From Paenibacillus senegalensis JC66 (lineage in GTDB: Bacteria; Bacillota; Bacilli; Paenibacillales; NBRC-103111), in the NCBI RefSeq assembly GCF_000285515.1, contig NZ_HE610961.1, forward strand, positions 49,863-113,862: 64,000 nucleotides of DNA. Reading direction: 5' to 3'. The position numbers and the translations under genes are program-made. Below the pieces are notes generated by a model. The model was not told the origin of the DNA, searched no databases, and was given only the letters and a program-made list of their open reading frames with translations. Numbering within the stretch: position 1 is the stretch's first letter; the number at the start of each line of letters is the position of its first letter. Positions 34,972 through 46,100 of this stretch are shown here, piece after piece.

Positions 34972-37900
34972 TTATGATGGTTTATGCATGGCACCGGAAA
35001 TGACAATATTATGGGTACCCGCTTGCAAATTCAAAGTTAACAGTCCGGTCTGAGGATCGTAATCATAATCTTCCGGAGCGATAATATCTCCGTTTACCGC
35101 CACTTCGGTGGCTGATTCAACGTGCAGTGCAACGCTTTGCGGCGAGGCAAGCTCTATGACTGCCTTCCACTCCCCGGTTGCCGGCAGCTTATCCACTGAT
35201 GCTTGAAAAGCGGTGCTGCTGCCTTGCAGCAAAATTTGCTGATCATAGGATAATGTGGTGCCCCGGGTCATTTTATAACCGGCGAGCCCCCCGCTATCAT
35301 CGAATTGCACAACAGCCTGATCCGGATTTCCTTCTATCCCCTCAACAGCAAACATTCCCTGGCCCGTTTTGAATAGAACATAATCCTCCTTAAAGCTGTT
35401 AATGCCTGTAGGAGAATAGATACGGGCGCCCAGCGCATTGATCCCGGAAATACGTTCTGCGTCAAGGTCGGTATTACTACCGCTCTCACTGCCTTCCCTA
35501 ACCAGCCTTAGCGAATCCAAGCCCATCAAGAATCCTCCGGATTGCGGATTTTGGCCGACAATTTCATAACGAATGAGATGGTCTCCTGCAGTCAGGTTCA
35601 ACTGGCCATGTATATAAGGCTCTGCTGCCTGAACAAAAGGGTGATACCCGTCGAACGGTGCACCTAACGGCTGATCGTTAACATACACCTGGAACTTTCC
35701 ATAGAGGGGGGATTGGATAAACGAGCTGCTAACTGTATACATCCCATCTTCAGGCACAGTCACACGGTAGGTAATAGAATCACCCGCTTCTTCCCCACGA
35801 TAGAAAATAAACGTTTTTCCTGCTGAGCTTAAAACTTTATACTCTTTACCCGTTGATGTAACCGGCGGCAGGAGGTCATATTCCTCATAAATCCCTGTCT
35901 CCTGTGACTTTCCGCTCTTCAATACGGTTAAGAACTGCTGCGCTGCTGCCGGCTCGCTACTCTCTGCCCTGACATAATAGCCGAACCGTTCAGCACCCGG
36001 GTATTTAGCGATTGTAAGGGGGAGAGCATGATCCTGGACAAATTTAACAGATAGCTCCGCTTTGCCGTTATTCACGTACAGGTGGTCCCCCGGGACCGTG
36101 ACCCCTTCTTGTGCCTGTGCTCCATTAATCTTGTAATCGATTACCGAGCCGTTATACAGAATCCAATCAAATTGCCTTGGTGTATCGGCTTCCAAGTCAT
36201 CAAATATGACATAGTAATCGGGCTTGATAAAAACAATATGGCGGTCAAATTTCGTTAAATTGGGAGACCCGTAGGCATCTGCGGCTGAACCTGTAACATA
36301 GTCATAGGTTTCTGAAAGCATTCCTCTCGTTAAGGAACCTCCGCCAGTCCGGGACTGTCCCTGGCCATCCACCTGTATCGTGCTATGCCCTAACCTCTCC
36401 GTAAAATCGCGAACGGGACCCGGTACATAATCCCTCGTACCCGGATCGAAAGCGATCCAGGAGCCGTTCGTAGCGATTTGGAAGCTGTTCTGATCATACT
36501 GGTTATGACCCATTTGCGAATTATTGCTTATGAATGCTAAAAGTTGATCCTCTCGTTCCCAACCAGTACGCAGAGCCGCCCACCCTATTTCCTCTAATAC
36601 GGTAGAAATTGGCTGGTCAGGCTTTTCTATCACCGCAAATGGATCCATATAGATGAATCCGTTTAGCGATGCCTCTGCCGCCTTCGTTTCTTTTAAATAC
36701 CAGCCGGCATGGCCATTGCTTAATTGGGAATTGAGAATGCTCATCGTAATCGGGTAATAATTAGCGGCCTCTGAATCGGAAAAATTGGCAAGACCTGCGC
36801 CGCCAGGAGCAAGAAAGTAAGTTATCCAGCGAATAACGAAATCATTCAGGAAAGGATGGTTAATCACCTCTTCTACTCCTGTCGTTCTATATATATGGTC
36901 TACCCCCCGCATAATATTGTCTACCGAGTAGCTGGTGTAACCAAGTCCTTCCTGCTCCCCCGATTCCATGCGTTTATCGAAATACCATGTATAATATTGC
37001 ACCGCTCTGGTTAAATACTTATTCGCATTCGGGGATTTGCCGAGCAGTACACTTCCTCCTGTACCCAATGCGGACGCCCTAAGCGCCTGCAGGTTATGAT
37101 CCATTTCGGCGGCAGTATCTGTCCAGAGCGGAATAAGGCCCTTCTGCTCGATGGCTTGTTCCAGCAAAGCTCTTTCAGCCGGGGTGAACTTGTCATATAA
37201 AATATCGTAGGCGGTGCTGACCGCAATAGTCAGATGCGCAGTATCCAAACAAGTAATGCCTGCACAAGTATAAGTGGGATCAGACCAGGCCGGCCAGGCC
37301 GCAAGAGCAAGAGCGTATTGTTTTGCTTTGTCGGCAAATGGCTCTTCCTCCGTAACGACATAGGCCCAGCTCAAGGCCTCAATCCGATTTTGAATCGAGG
37401 TAGAAAGCATAGTCCAGTACGGATACCGCCCTGATGTATAGCCTGGCGGATTAGCCAATGGTTCCGGCATGGCAGGAGGTACCGGGTAAGTAACGAGGTG
37501 ACCGCCGTAGTAGGTTACCGTAAAGCTGGTCTCAGCCAAATAGCTGCGGGCTTGGGCTTCCACTACATCCCAGATCTGCTTGCCTGTCATTCCGAGAGGG
37601 TTATTTATGTCATCAGCTGCTTTAGCTTGAATGGAAGGAATGTCATCTTGAGTGAAGTATAAGCGTGGGTGCTCATTGATAAGCAGGGGGAATTCCATGA
37701 CTTCTTCTTCCGGGGCTATACGTAAAGAAGCGTTATCAAAGTAAGAAATTCCTGTATTCGGCCCGTCTAAGTAAACTAAAACCGTGGCGTAAGCAGCCGT
37801 TTCTGGAGCCATGGCTTTTATTTCAATTTGCTGCCACAAGCCTAGCGAAGAGTTTGTTTGAATGGTTGTCTGGATCCGGGTATGGGAGCTGTCCCAGAAT

Positions 37901-38733
37901 TCCAAATACAGCTGTGAGCGTCCCGACTCATTATAAGAGTAGACTGATGCCTGGTAAGCTTGATTCGGGTTCACAGGATAGAATTGACTCCTTAACCCTT
38001 TACCGAGAGAATCAGTATCCGTTATCTTCACGCTATATTCTCCTTCATAAACGGTAGAAGAAACTTGCTCGAATATAGTGCCGGAATTGAGGACATTCCA
38101 CCCGGAGAAGCTGCCGGAACTAAACTCTTCGAAGCCCCCGTTAACCAGAAATTCCTGCGGTTCTTCCTCTGACTCCACTATCATCAATGAAGCCAGATCA
38201 AAATAAGCTGCACCTACATTCGGACCATCCAAATAAAGAACTATCGTTACGAAGGCAGCCTCCGCCGGTGCCTCCGCTTGAACTTCTATCTGCTGCCAAG
38301 CATTTAATGTGGATTGGGTTTGAATCGCTGTACTGATCCGGGTACGGGAGCTGTCCCAGAACTCCAGATACAACTGAGAGCGTCCCGACTCATTATAAGA
38401 GAAGACCGAGGCCTGGTACTTCTCATGTGGAATAGCTGCCTGGAAGGCGCTTCTCAGCCCCTTGCCAATAGAGTCGGTATCTGTCACTTTAACACTATGC
38501 TCTCCTTCATAAACAACAGTCGATGCCGGTTCAAAAATCGTTTGGGTATTAATCGCATTCCAGCCAGGGAAGCTGCCGGACTCAACCCGCTCAAAGTCTC
38601 CGTTGACGAGCAGCTCCCTGCCTGCTGCTGAAGCATTAATCGTGGATGACATCGGAATCAGAATAGTCGTGATGAGGCTCCATGCCAATCCGAACATCAC
38701 CAACTTTGTTACTGTCCGCATAAATCTAGTCAT
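34972..38733 (-). CDS. Secreted heparinase II/III-family polysaccharide lyase with two N-terminal CBM-like modules
   Basis: 1253 residues from ATG 38733 (GAGAGG 8 bases upstream). Signal peptide 1-37. Two tandem CBM4/9-like modules follow (about 38-180 and 185-335), near-duplicates sharing YEGE-SVK-TDTDS-GKGLRS and YNESGRSQLYLEFWDSS. The catalytic part begins HPRLYFTQDDIPSIQAKAAD and has an alpha-toroid (DTAHLTIAVSTAYDILYDKF, AAEMDHNLQALRASALG, GYTSYSVDNIMRG) and the heparinase II/III beta-sandwich (SNNSQMGHNQYDQNSFQIAT, HIVFIKPDYYVIFDDLEADT). A third beta-rich module sits near 970-1090. Likely an extracellular lyase for a uronic-acid polysaccharide; the exact glycan cannot be read. Confidence 0.85.
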   Translation of the reverse strand: MTRFMRTVTKLVMFGLAWSLITTILIPMSSTINASAAGRELLVNGDFERVESGSFPGWNAINTQTIFEPASTVVYEGEHSVKVTDTDSIGKGLRSAFQAAIPHEKYQASVFSYNESGRSQLYLEFWDSSRTRISTAIQTQSTLNAWQQIEVQAEAPAEAAFVTIVLYLDGPNVGAAYFDLASLMIVESEEEPQEFLVNGGFEEFSSGSFSGWNVLNSGTIFEQVSSTVYEGEYSVKITDTDSLGKGLRSQFYPVNPNQAYQASVYSYNESGRSQLYLEFWDSSHTRIQTTIQTNSSLGLWQQIEIKAMAPETAAYATVLVYLDGPNTGISYFDNASLRIAPEEEVMEFPLLINEHPRLYFTQDDIPSIQAKAADDINNPLGMTGKQIWDVVEAQARSYLAETSFTVTYYGGHLVTYPVPPAMPEPLANPPGYTSGRYPYWTMLSTSIQNRIEALSWAYVVTEEEPFADKAKQYALALAAWPAWSDPTYTCAGITCLDTAHLTIAVSTAYDILYDKFTPAERALLEQAIEQKGLIPLWTDTAAEMDHNLQALRASALGTGGSVLLGKSPNANKYLTRAVQYYTWYFDKRMESGEQEGLGYTSYSVDNIMRGVDHIYRTTGVEEVINHPFLNDFVIRWITYFLAPGGAGLANFSDSEAANYYPITMSILNSQLSNGHAGWYLKETKAAEASLNGFIYMDPFAVIEKPDQPISTVLEEIGWAALRTGWEREDQLLAFISNNSQMGHNQYDQNSFQIATNGSWIAFDPGTRDYVPGPVRDFTERLGHSTIQVDGQGQSRTGGGSLTRGMLSETYDYVTGSAADAYGSPNLTKFDRHIVFIKPDYYVIFDDLEADTPRQFDWILYNGSVIDYKINGAQAQEGVTVPGDHLYVNNGKAELSVKFVQDHALPLTIAKYPGAERFGYYVRAESSEPAAAQQFLTVLKSGKSQETGIYEEYDLLPPVTSTGKEYKVLSSAGKTFIFYRGEEAGDSITYRVTVPEDGMYTVSSSFIQSPLYGKFQVYVNDQPLGAPFDGYHPFVQAAEPYIHGQLNLTAGDHLIRYEIVGQNPQSGGFLMGLDSLRLVREGSESGSNTDLDAERISGINALGARIYSPTGINSFKEDYVLFKTGQGMFAVEGIEGNPDQAVVQFDDSGGLAGYKMTRGTTLSYDQQILLQGSSTAFQASVDKLPATGEWKAVIELASPQSVALHVESATEVAVNGDIIAPEDYDYDPQTGLLTLNLQAGTHNIVISGAMHKPS

Positions 38734-38879
38734 TGTATAATCCTCTCCCATGAGCAAGATCATTCCTTAAACAGAAACAATTCAATAAAGGCTTCTCGCA
38801 TGGTGATAAGGCAAGATGGCTGATCTAGCTGGCGGTCCACGAGCATCATTTACTACCGGGTCGACTATCTCACATGAAT

Positions 38880-38893
38880 TGAAAGGGTTTACA
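38880..38893 (-). promoter_or_regulatory. Possible cre (CcpA) site upstream of the secreted lyase
   Basis: On the minus strand TGTAAACCCTTTCA fits TGWNANCGNTNWCA except that the central CG is CC. It lies 147 bp upstream of the lyase start, just past the end of the ceramidase-like gene. Confidence 0.35.
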
Positions 38894-38911
38894 TAAAAGA
38901 GCAAGTAACAA

Positions 38912-40204
38912 TCATGATTCTCCGTTCAGAATCCAATTAATTTTCCTGCGGACATCATGTTCAATCGAAAAATCAAATGGGGATGGGAGTAAAAAATATT
39001 TGGTCGACTGGTCTGCCTCATACCCCCCTTCACTGAGCTGCCGGGCCGTCGGCACGTAACCAATCATCCCGTTGGTGTATCCTAGCGGCAGACATTCACC
39101 GGAGGATAACTGTTTAACGTACAAGCCATATTCGACAACCACTTCGCTATTGACCGCGAGTAAGCTTAGCTGCCTGGCAAGCGGCAGCCGGTAAAAATCC
39201 AAGCGGGTGCCTTGTTGCATACGATCAGGCTCTTCCAGCAGCCTCCTGCTCCATTCCCCTATGATGCCATCTTTCCCTATAAAATCCAGTAATTCAGATT
39301 CCGTAGGAAGAGATTGAAAGGATAGCATCACTTGATGCCTGCTGGCTATCAGCGGACAGGGATCCAGGGGCGTCTGCGGGCTTCGCAGCACATTCATGAC
39401 CTCATCGGCCAACTGCTGCCCATGCTCTCTCACATCTTGTTCGCAGCCAAACAACAGCTCGCCATCCTTCGCGGGATTGATATCGCCGCACCATCCTTGC
39501 AAATAGGCGGCAATAGTCTGTTCGTTCACTGCCTCCTCAATAAGGTCCATGGCATAGCCGGTAAATTCGGAGGAAATCCGATTCTCCCTAGTAATAACAG
39601 GGTGGCAGCCGTAATGAAAGAGCACCGCTTTGATGGAGCCGTCCAAACGGGAATAGCTTACAACACGAAGCTCCGGATCCAGGGGACCTTGAAGGTTGGC
39701 TTCCATTAGACACTCGCTATCCACTACCACTCTTCGATTTACTCCCAGATGGATAAAGCTGCTCCCCTGTGCTGCACTTACGGGCTCGAGATTAGCCTCG
39801 GCCATTGCCGCTCCGTCAGCAATCCAATCCTCCAATTGCTGTACGTAATCCAGATCGAATGTCCCTAATTCCACTGAGAATTGATCGCTCGTTTGCGGAC
39901 CGGAATGATTGTGGGTGCCATGCAGCAAAATAGCATCCTCGGGAATACCGTGCAAGCCGCTGAGTCTTCTTCTTAACTGCGCAGAACGTGCGTTATCCCA
40001 CCAAATTAAATCAGCGGACACTAACAGAGCCCGGGTCTCCCTGCCCTCCGAATCGGAATGCCTGTAATAAATCAAGCGGGCATAGAGGGGCAAGTCGACA
40101 TCGCGAAAACCTCCCATCCCAAGCCTCGATTCAAATCCCGCCAGCTCTATAGAGTGCTTCGGAGTAATATCGATTTTGGCTGTTCCCATCCATAAACGTC
40201 CCAT
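38912..40204 (-). CDS. Neutral/alkaline ceramidase-like metal hydrolase (cytosolic)
   Basis: 430 residues from ATG 40204 (GGGAGAGG upstream). It has no signal peptide. The family start is WMGTAKIDITPKHSIELAGF; metal-ligand regions are LLHGTHNHSGPQ (family HTHSGP) and VLFHYGCHPVI (family FATHP), followed by SSEFTGYAMDLIEEAV and AAYLQGWCGDINPA. True ceramidases are exported and act on lipids; short cytosolic relatives are frequent in polysaccharide gene clusters and have no proven substrate, possibly an N-acyl or ester group on a sugar. It lies 57 bp after the DegT gene and is probably cotranscribed. Confidence 0.82.
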   Translation of the reverse strand: MGRLWMGTAKIDITPKHSIELAGFESRLGMGGFRDVDLPLYARLIYYRHSDSEGRETRALLVSADLIWWDNARSAQLRRRLSGLHGIPEDAILLHGTHNHSGPQTSDQFSVELGTFDLDYVQQLEDWIADGAAMAEANLEPVSAAQGSSFIHLGVNRRVVVDSECLMEANLQGPLDPELRVVSYSRLDGSIKAVLFHYGCHPVITRENRISSEFTGYAMDLIEEAVNEQTIAAYLQGWCGDINPAKDGELLFGCEQDVREHGQQLADEVMNVLRSPQTPLDPCPLIASRHQVMLSFQSLPTESELLDFIGKDGIIGEWSRRLLEEPDRMQQGTRLDFYRLPLARQLSLLAVNSEVVVEYGLYVKQLSSGECLPLGYTNGMIGYVPTARQLSEGGYEADQSTKYFLLPSPFDFSIEHDVRRKINWILNGES

Positions 40205-40243
40205 GGCGCTAGCCCTCTCCCTTTCCAGCGAATGCCTGCTATA

Positions 40244-40275
40244 AATTAGTGATAAGAGCAATTAGTGATAAGAGC
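40244..40275. repeat. 16-bp tandem duplication at the DegT stop codon
   Basis: AATTAGTGATAAGAGC occurs twice back to back; the right copy includes the stop codon of the DegT gene and the left copy repeats its last codons in the spacer. Confidence 0.8.
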
Positions 40276-41473
40276 GAACTACTTTATCCAATGCATTGGC
40301 AATGTCGTACATGCTATTTTCATCCTCCAGAAGCACCGTCTGGGCCAGCCACATCGATTGACTTTGGCAGATCCGTTCGGAAACCGGACATTCGTTTATA
40401 CGCTTTTCACCTGTCAATTCCTCGATTGTCCGCATCAAGGAAGCATTAAGGTTAAGCGATGAATAGCCTTCCGTTAGCGGAATCCCTTCCGCATTAACCT
40501 TGCGGATGAACTCTGACTTATTTACCATTTCGCAAAAAGTCCGTTCCAGCTTGAACAAGTACAAATGGTTCGCATGCCGAGTCACGCGCGGATCCATAGT
40601 GAGCAGCTGTATACCATCCAGAGAAGCGAGCAGTTGATTCAATAATGCGACATTCTTCTCCCTGCGCGCCATCTGTTCTTCCAGCCTCGTCATCTGCGCC
40701 AGGGCAATCGCGGCTTGAAACTCGGTTAACCGGTAATTCTGTCCGAGCCGCTCATGCTGATACCATTCACCGCTCGGAATTCTCCCTATATTCACAATAG
40801 ACCAGGCCTGCTCCCAATATGACGTATTATTCGTAGTAACGATCCCGCCTTCTCCTGCGTTGAGGTTTTTACTTGATTGCAGACTAAAGGTACCCAGGTC
40901 TCCAATCGATCCTACCTTATGGCCCTCCCATTCGGCGCCAACGGCTTGGGCAGCATCTTCAATCAACACCAGCCCGTGCTTGCCGGCTATTTCCTTAAGA
41001 CGGCTCATATTTGCGGGACACCCGGCAATATGTACAGCAATGATAGCTTTGGTTTTCGGTGTAATGGCGGATTCCACTTTTTCCGGGTCGAGCAGCAGGG
41101 TCTCTTCTTCGATATCAACGAAGACAGGAATAGCTCCGAACAATAAAGGGGCCGAAGCCGTAGCTATAAACGTATAAGGCGGGACAATGACTTCATCACC
41201 AGGCTTGACTCCCGCAGCTTGCAAGGCTATAGTAATCGCCAGTGTTCCATTAGGCACTCCTATGGCGTGCTTGCAATTATGAAGCTGAGCGAACTGACTT
41301 TCTAGCTGGGGCACCTTCTCCTTTTGCGATCCGAATGGGAAGACTCCTCCCCAATGTCCGGAATCCACAACTTCGAGGACAAGTTTGCGTTCCAGCTCAC
41401 CGAACTCCGGCCACTGTGCATTCCACGGCCGGCTGCGGACGGGTGTCCCGCCGTCAATTGCCAATTTCTCCAT
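40262..41473 (-). CDS. DegT/DnrJ/EryC1/StrS-family PLP aminotransferase
   Basis: 403 residues, ATG 41473 behind AGAGGG. Fold type I motifs of the sugar aminotransferase family are complete: GVPNGTLAITIALQAAG, EVIVPPYTFIATASAPL, IEDAAQAVGA with D173, and the PLP lysine in SLQSSKNLNAGEGGIVTT (K202). The family normally aminates keto-sugars of nucleotide sugars, or acts as a dehydratase or transaminase on sugar-like rings. In this catabolic cluster it may instead remove or move an amino group from an imported amino sugar; that is inference. It is followed by the ceramidase-like gene. Confidence 0.9.
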   Translation of the reverse strand: MEKLAIDGGTPVRSRPWNAQWPEFGELERKLVLEVVDSGHWGGVFPFGSQKEKVPQLESQFAQLHNCKHAIGVPNGTLAITIALQAAGVKPGDEVIVPPYTFIATASAPLLFGAIPVFVDIEEETLLLDPEKVESAITPKTKAIIAVHIAGCPANMSRLKEIAGKHGLVLIEDAAQAVGAEWEGHKVGSIGDLGTFSLQSSKNLNAGEGGIVTTNNTSYWEQAWSIVNIGRIPSGEWYQHERLGQNYRLTEFQAAIALAQMTRLEEQMARREKNVALLNQLLASLDGIQLLTMDPRVTRHANHLYLFKLERTFCEMVNKSEFIRKVNAEGIPLTEGYSSLNLNASLMRTIEELTGEKRINECPVSERICQSQSMWLAQTVLLEDENSMYDIANALDKVVRSYH

Positions 41474-41691
41474 GCTATCAACCCTCTTCCCACTGATATT
41501 CCCCTTGCTGCTTAATCAAAAAAATTAACGTACGATGTCAGTACCTCTTCACTAACAAAGATCTAGTTATAAAAAAGAACGAAAGACCAGAGAACAGCAT
41601 GCATATATTCATTTGTCCACTGGCCTTATTAATTATATAGCACGATTTCTTATCATAAATCAAGGATTAAATTACAATTACACTCACAATT

Positions 41692-42909
41692 TTACTCTGC
41701 AAAATAAGAATCCAGCACTTGCCCTAAAGCATAGTGGCAAGCTCCGAATACTACGGCGTTATCGTTATTGTAACGAAGCCGGATTGAACAGTTTTTGCTA
41801 AAGGATCGAATGGCCCTGTCCGCTATCTGCTCCTCCACTCCGCCCAACAAACGTGTGCCCAGCGTCGACAGCCTCCCGCCGATAACTATCATTTGCGGAT
41901 TGAAAATATGAATTAAGTTCACGATGCCATTGCCAAGTACAGCCGCTACTTCAGAGATAATCCGGCAGGCGGTCTCATCCCCTGCATTCGCGGCTTCCAA
42001 TAAAGCAATTTCAACCGCTTTCTTCCCGTCCTCCCCCATGATTCTGCCAAGCAGGGAAGCCGGTTCATCCAGGATGGCCTGTTTAACTTTCTTGGCTAAC
42101 GCCAAAGTGGAAACATACAGCTCGAAGCATCCTCTATTCCCGCATTTGCACAAGTCTCCGTTCATATCCAAGGACATATGGCCGATTTCCAGCATGACCT
42201 TGTTAACACCTTGAATATGCTGATTATCCATAATAACACTGGCACCCAGGCCTTCATCGATGGACAGGTAAATAAACGGACTGTCCGCATTGCCCATCCA
42301 GACTCGTTCCGCCGTGGCGGCGAGCACCGTTCCATCTTCCAAATAGACGGGAACATCCTGTCCTTTGGCAATGGTTTCATAGAGATTCACGTTCTCGATA
42401 TTCAACAAGGTGGACATCAGGATCGTTTTTTTATCTGAATCCAGAAGCCCGGGAACCCCAACGCAAATGCCCATAAGCTCGTCAAAGCGGTGTTTAACGG
42501 CATCTCTCAGACGGTCAATAACAGCCCGGATGCTTTCGCCTATATCGTCCCGCTCAGCTAACCGGATAGTTTCAGAATGGACGGGCTCGTTCCTTAGATT
42601 AAATACGGTTCCCGATATTTTCTCCACTCCGAGCTCAACACCGATGACGTGTTTATTAGAAGGATTCACCTCCAAGGAGATAGCTTTTCTGCCAGCGCCG
42701 TTTCCTTCCAGCGGGGCCGTTTCAATAACCATTCCCCGTTCCATTAACTGTTCAACGATAGCGGAGATTGTAGTCCGGCTTAAATTAGTCATCTGGGCAA
42801 TTTTGGCCCGTGACAAATTGCGGTTCTCATGGATCAGCTGGAATACCGTCCTCGCATTCGTTTGTTTCATTTGTTGTTGGCTCGCTATTTTTATCAAGAA
42901 AGATTGCAC
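41692..42909 (-). CDS. ROK-family transcriptional repressor
   Basis: 405 residues. N-terminal winged helix (15-75: LSRAKIAQMTNLSRTTISAI), then a ROK fold with the ATP-binding-like VIGVELGVEKISGT, GVPGLLD and VYLEDGTVLAA segments and the zinc-binding signature EIGHMSLDMNGDLCKCGNRG. The layout is that of XylR/NagC-type repressors that release DNA on binding a sugar or sugar phosphate. The start is uncertain: GTG 42909, or ATG 42870 at MKQTNARTVF. It lies inside the heparinase cluster on the same strand, so it is the likely local repressor. Confidence 0.9.
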   Translation of the reverse strand: MQSFLIKIASQQQMKQTNARTVFQLIHENRNLSRAKIAQMTNLSRTTISAIVEQLMERGMVIETAPLEGNGAGRKAISLEVNPSNKHVIGVELGVEKISGTVFNLRNEPVHSETIRLAERDDIGESIRAVIDRLRDAVKHRFDELMGICVGVPGLLDSDKKTILMSTLLNIENVNLYETIAKGQDVPVYLEDGTVLAATAERVWMGNADSPFIYLSIDEGLGASVIMDNQHIQGVNKVMLEIGHMSLDMNGDLCKCGNRGCFELYVSTLALAKKVKQAILDEPASLLGRIMGEDGKKAVEIALLEAANAGDETACRIISEVAAVLGNGIVNLIHIFNPQMIVIGGRLSTLGTRLLGGVEEQIADRAIRSFSKNCSIRLRYNNDNAVVFGACHYALGQVLDSYFAE

Positions 42910-42984
42910 CCACTTTAGTCAGTCATCATCTATTAATCCAATTCCGTAATGATCATTATAGCATACTTCAGTAGGCTATTTAAT

Positions 42985-43120
42985 TGCTGCTCCTGCTGCC
43001 GAGACTGACACTTAGACGACACTTTAGCGATTTTATTTGCGATTACTTAGTGATAACTTTAGCTATTCTTTGGCGAATTACTTAGCGATTACTAAAGATT
43101 ACTATAGCATCTGTTGGTGT
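42985..43120. repeat. AT-rich region with TTAGCGATTAC-like repeats
   Basis: The motif ACTTTAGCGATT / ACTTAGYGATAAC and variants recurs about six times in 42998-43110 between the large heparinase gene and the ROK gene. It could be a clustered operator for a local regulator; the relation is not proven. Confidence 0.5.
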
Positions 43121-43151
43121 TTGTTTGGTGATCCGGGAAGCCTTCCTCCAT

Positions 43152-46100
43152 CTACCCATTTGCCCGCTGCCCGAAACGTATCGTGCGCCTGCCTTCTGCG
43201 CCCGGCTCAATTATAGATAGGATACGGCCATTTACCATTTGCCTTTTTACCGCTATCCATTCACCCTCTGCTCCAAGTATATAGATAGGGCAATCGGCTC
43301 CTGCCACCTGTACAGGCACAATTGACCGCAATTCATAGTCGTTCTCTCCGCTCCATTGCAGATGAACAGATAGGGGCAGAACGACTTGATCCCCTGCCTT
43401 GATATCATAGATAGTGATGTTGTCCCCTGCGGCAAAACCGGAGATAGTATTCACATGCAGTCCGGCATAATCCGCATCAACAGCTGTAATCAAGGCATTT
43501 GCCCCTGCATGATTAGCTACAAGCTTTCCGTCGAAATAGCAGTTAGGGCCGTGCCGAAGAACATTTCGCGAATACGGAAGATTCACTCCGTTCGGCAGCC
43601 GGTTTTCTTGAGGTTTCTGAGTCAGCCTCCCTCTTGCCAGCGTAAAGCCATCTTTACCCGCCCCTGCTTCGATCAGCAGGCAATCTCCACTAAGTTGTTG
43701 CGCACTATTAACGAAGTATGGCGAATTATGCGAGTATTCCGGGGAATCGACATAAATATACTGGCCGCGCAAAGCTTCCGGGAGAACTTCCATTCCCAAT
43801 ATCGTCATCGTCCCTAACTCATAATTTACAGATTGAATAATACCAGCTAAAGAGCTCGTGGCTATGGATAACTCCATTTCCCCAATACGCAGGCTCGTGC
43901 CACGAACGAAGTGCGCCTGCAGGAGATGATGGTCCTCTCTCAACCTGACCATGGCGAATTCCGCATTAGTTTCTACTTTACGCCCACCGCAAGAAGTTTC
44001 CAGGGCTGAGAAGGAGCAGCCATCCAGCGTACTGAGAATATAATCGCAGAATGAGTGCTTTCCGGCCGGTGTATGGGCAATTGCCGCTACGGCAGGTTTA
44101 ACCTTTGCAATCTGTGTCTGAGCGGCTGCCTCTAAGTCTAGAGCTTTTATGCGGGCAGCTCCCGCTTTTTCTCCTGCTTCGATAATGGCCATGAATTGGC
44201 TTGTTGCAGGACCTTTATCTCTCGCCAATACATAAGTTACGCCCATCGGCTCAGGCCCTTCCGCTACAATTACTTCGCGCCCCTCCTGAGGCAGCATCGT
44301 CAGCTTCAATTGAGCCGGATCGGACCAAGTACTGCTCCAGACGTCTGACGCCAAGGCTCTGCGAGGACGGCCCAGGAAACCGTACCCTCTGCCTGGCGGA
44401 CTGAAGGAGAATCCCTCTTTCTCGAATCCTGAGACGGTACCATCCCCTTTGAGTTGCCTTCCCCAGTCATACTCTGTACTTGCAACCGAGCCTTTCTCTG
44501 GAGGCGATAGCGTCAAGCCCTCAGACGAAAACACTTTTCCCCTGGAATGGAAGGAATAATCCCGAACCCTGCCTCCGCTAACCCGAAAGAGATCGACCCA
44601 ATAGGACTCGGTATCCGAAATATCTATCATAGCAAGCATTCTCCGGTATATTTCCACTCCCTCCGAGCGATAAGCAGCCTCATCGGATACGTCTGCAACA
44701 CATAAACCCGGTGCATGCGCAAAAAAATGAACACTTCCTCCCGCTGAGCTGGAGGACAGCTGCCCGGTTTCGTTTACGGCTACAGTCCAGTGCGATACCG
44801 TCTCAAACTGCCAGCCATAGCGATATTGCGCCATATTATAGCCCGGATCAAAAGTAAGCTCTCTTCCGGATGCATAGAGAAGAATGGCGAGCTCGTCAAG
44901 CTGGCCATGATTTAGGGTTGGGCCGTAGCGAAGAAACGCTCCCCGTTGATGAGCCCCTTTGCCTGCCCGCAGGTAGAGAAGTCCTTTGCCGCCCAGCAAT
45001 GCCGGCAATTGTGCGGCCTGGCTTTCAGCGGATGGAGAATCAGGTTTATATACAAACTGCTCCTCATCCTCCAAATTGAACAGCAGCCATATGCTCTTGT
45101 CGCCTTCAGCAATTTCATCTAGGGTAACTCCAGGAGGCAGCCGGAGCCACTTCACATAATCCTGCTTGCTCTTTTCCTCGGAAGTACGCAAATAAAACTT
45201 CAAAGCATGATACCATGCCGCCTTGTCAAACCCTTCATCGGCATCCACTTTTTCATCGACGAAGCTGTCTCCGTAAGAGGGAATTCTTCCGGCCAGCATG
45301 TTTTTCCTGCGGTTGCCAACGTAGAATCGGACAAAACGTTCATCCTGGTAAAAGTTTATTCCCTCGGCGAATTGAGGGGTACGGACATGATACAAGGCCT
45401 CTGCCATATGGAGATAGATCTCCTGGCTCACTCTGCTGTACGACTCGGAGGTTTCAAAGTAATTGCCGTCACGGTCGATATTGTTCGAGATCATAAAACG
45501 CAAGTTCGTTGGACCATTCACCGCCCAATCGACGTAGCGGTCGATTCCGAGCAGCGAGCCGACGACCGCAATACCCATGTTATAATCGGCTGTTCCATTG
45601 TGAAGCTGGTCAACATAGCCGGGCAATTGGGATTCTCTATAGCAATAATCAGCACCGTTAAGAAGAAGGTTGTAGACGATATTCTCCTTGATCGTACAAC
45701 CGGGATTGCTCTTGGAAGGGCCATCCAGCTCTCCGCTCCGCCAAATTAAATCGCAGGCATTCGTGTACCAGATTAATGTTCTTGCCACCTGATAATAAGG
45801 ACGCTCCAGACGCCCGCCTTCCTTGCCGGGCCTTAGACCGGGGTAATCCAGCGGCCCTTCTATCGCTTCCGGGTAAACCGCAGCCAAAGCGTCTAGAATA
45901 ACAGCCGCCTTGCGGGCATAGACCGCTTCGCCACTAATTGCGTATGCGTAAGCAAGCGGCTCCACGGCCCGCGTTAGTTCATCCACCACAAACCCGTGCC
46001 AGCGGGCGGTGAAATAATAGATTTGTCCGTCTGCATCCTGCCACCCGGTACCGTCATCCGGATATTGCTCGGAAGGATACACGGCGCCTAACTCGGAACG

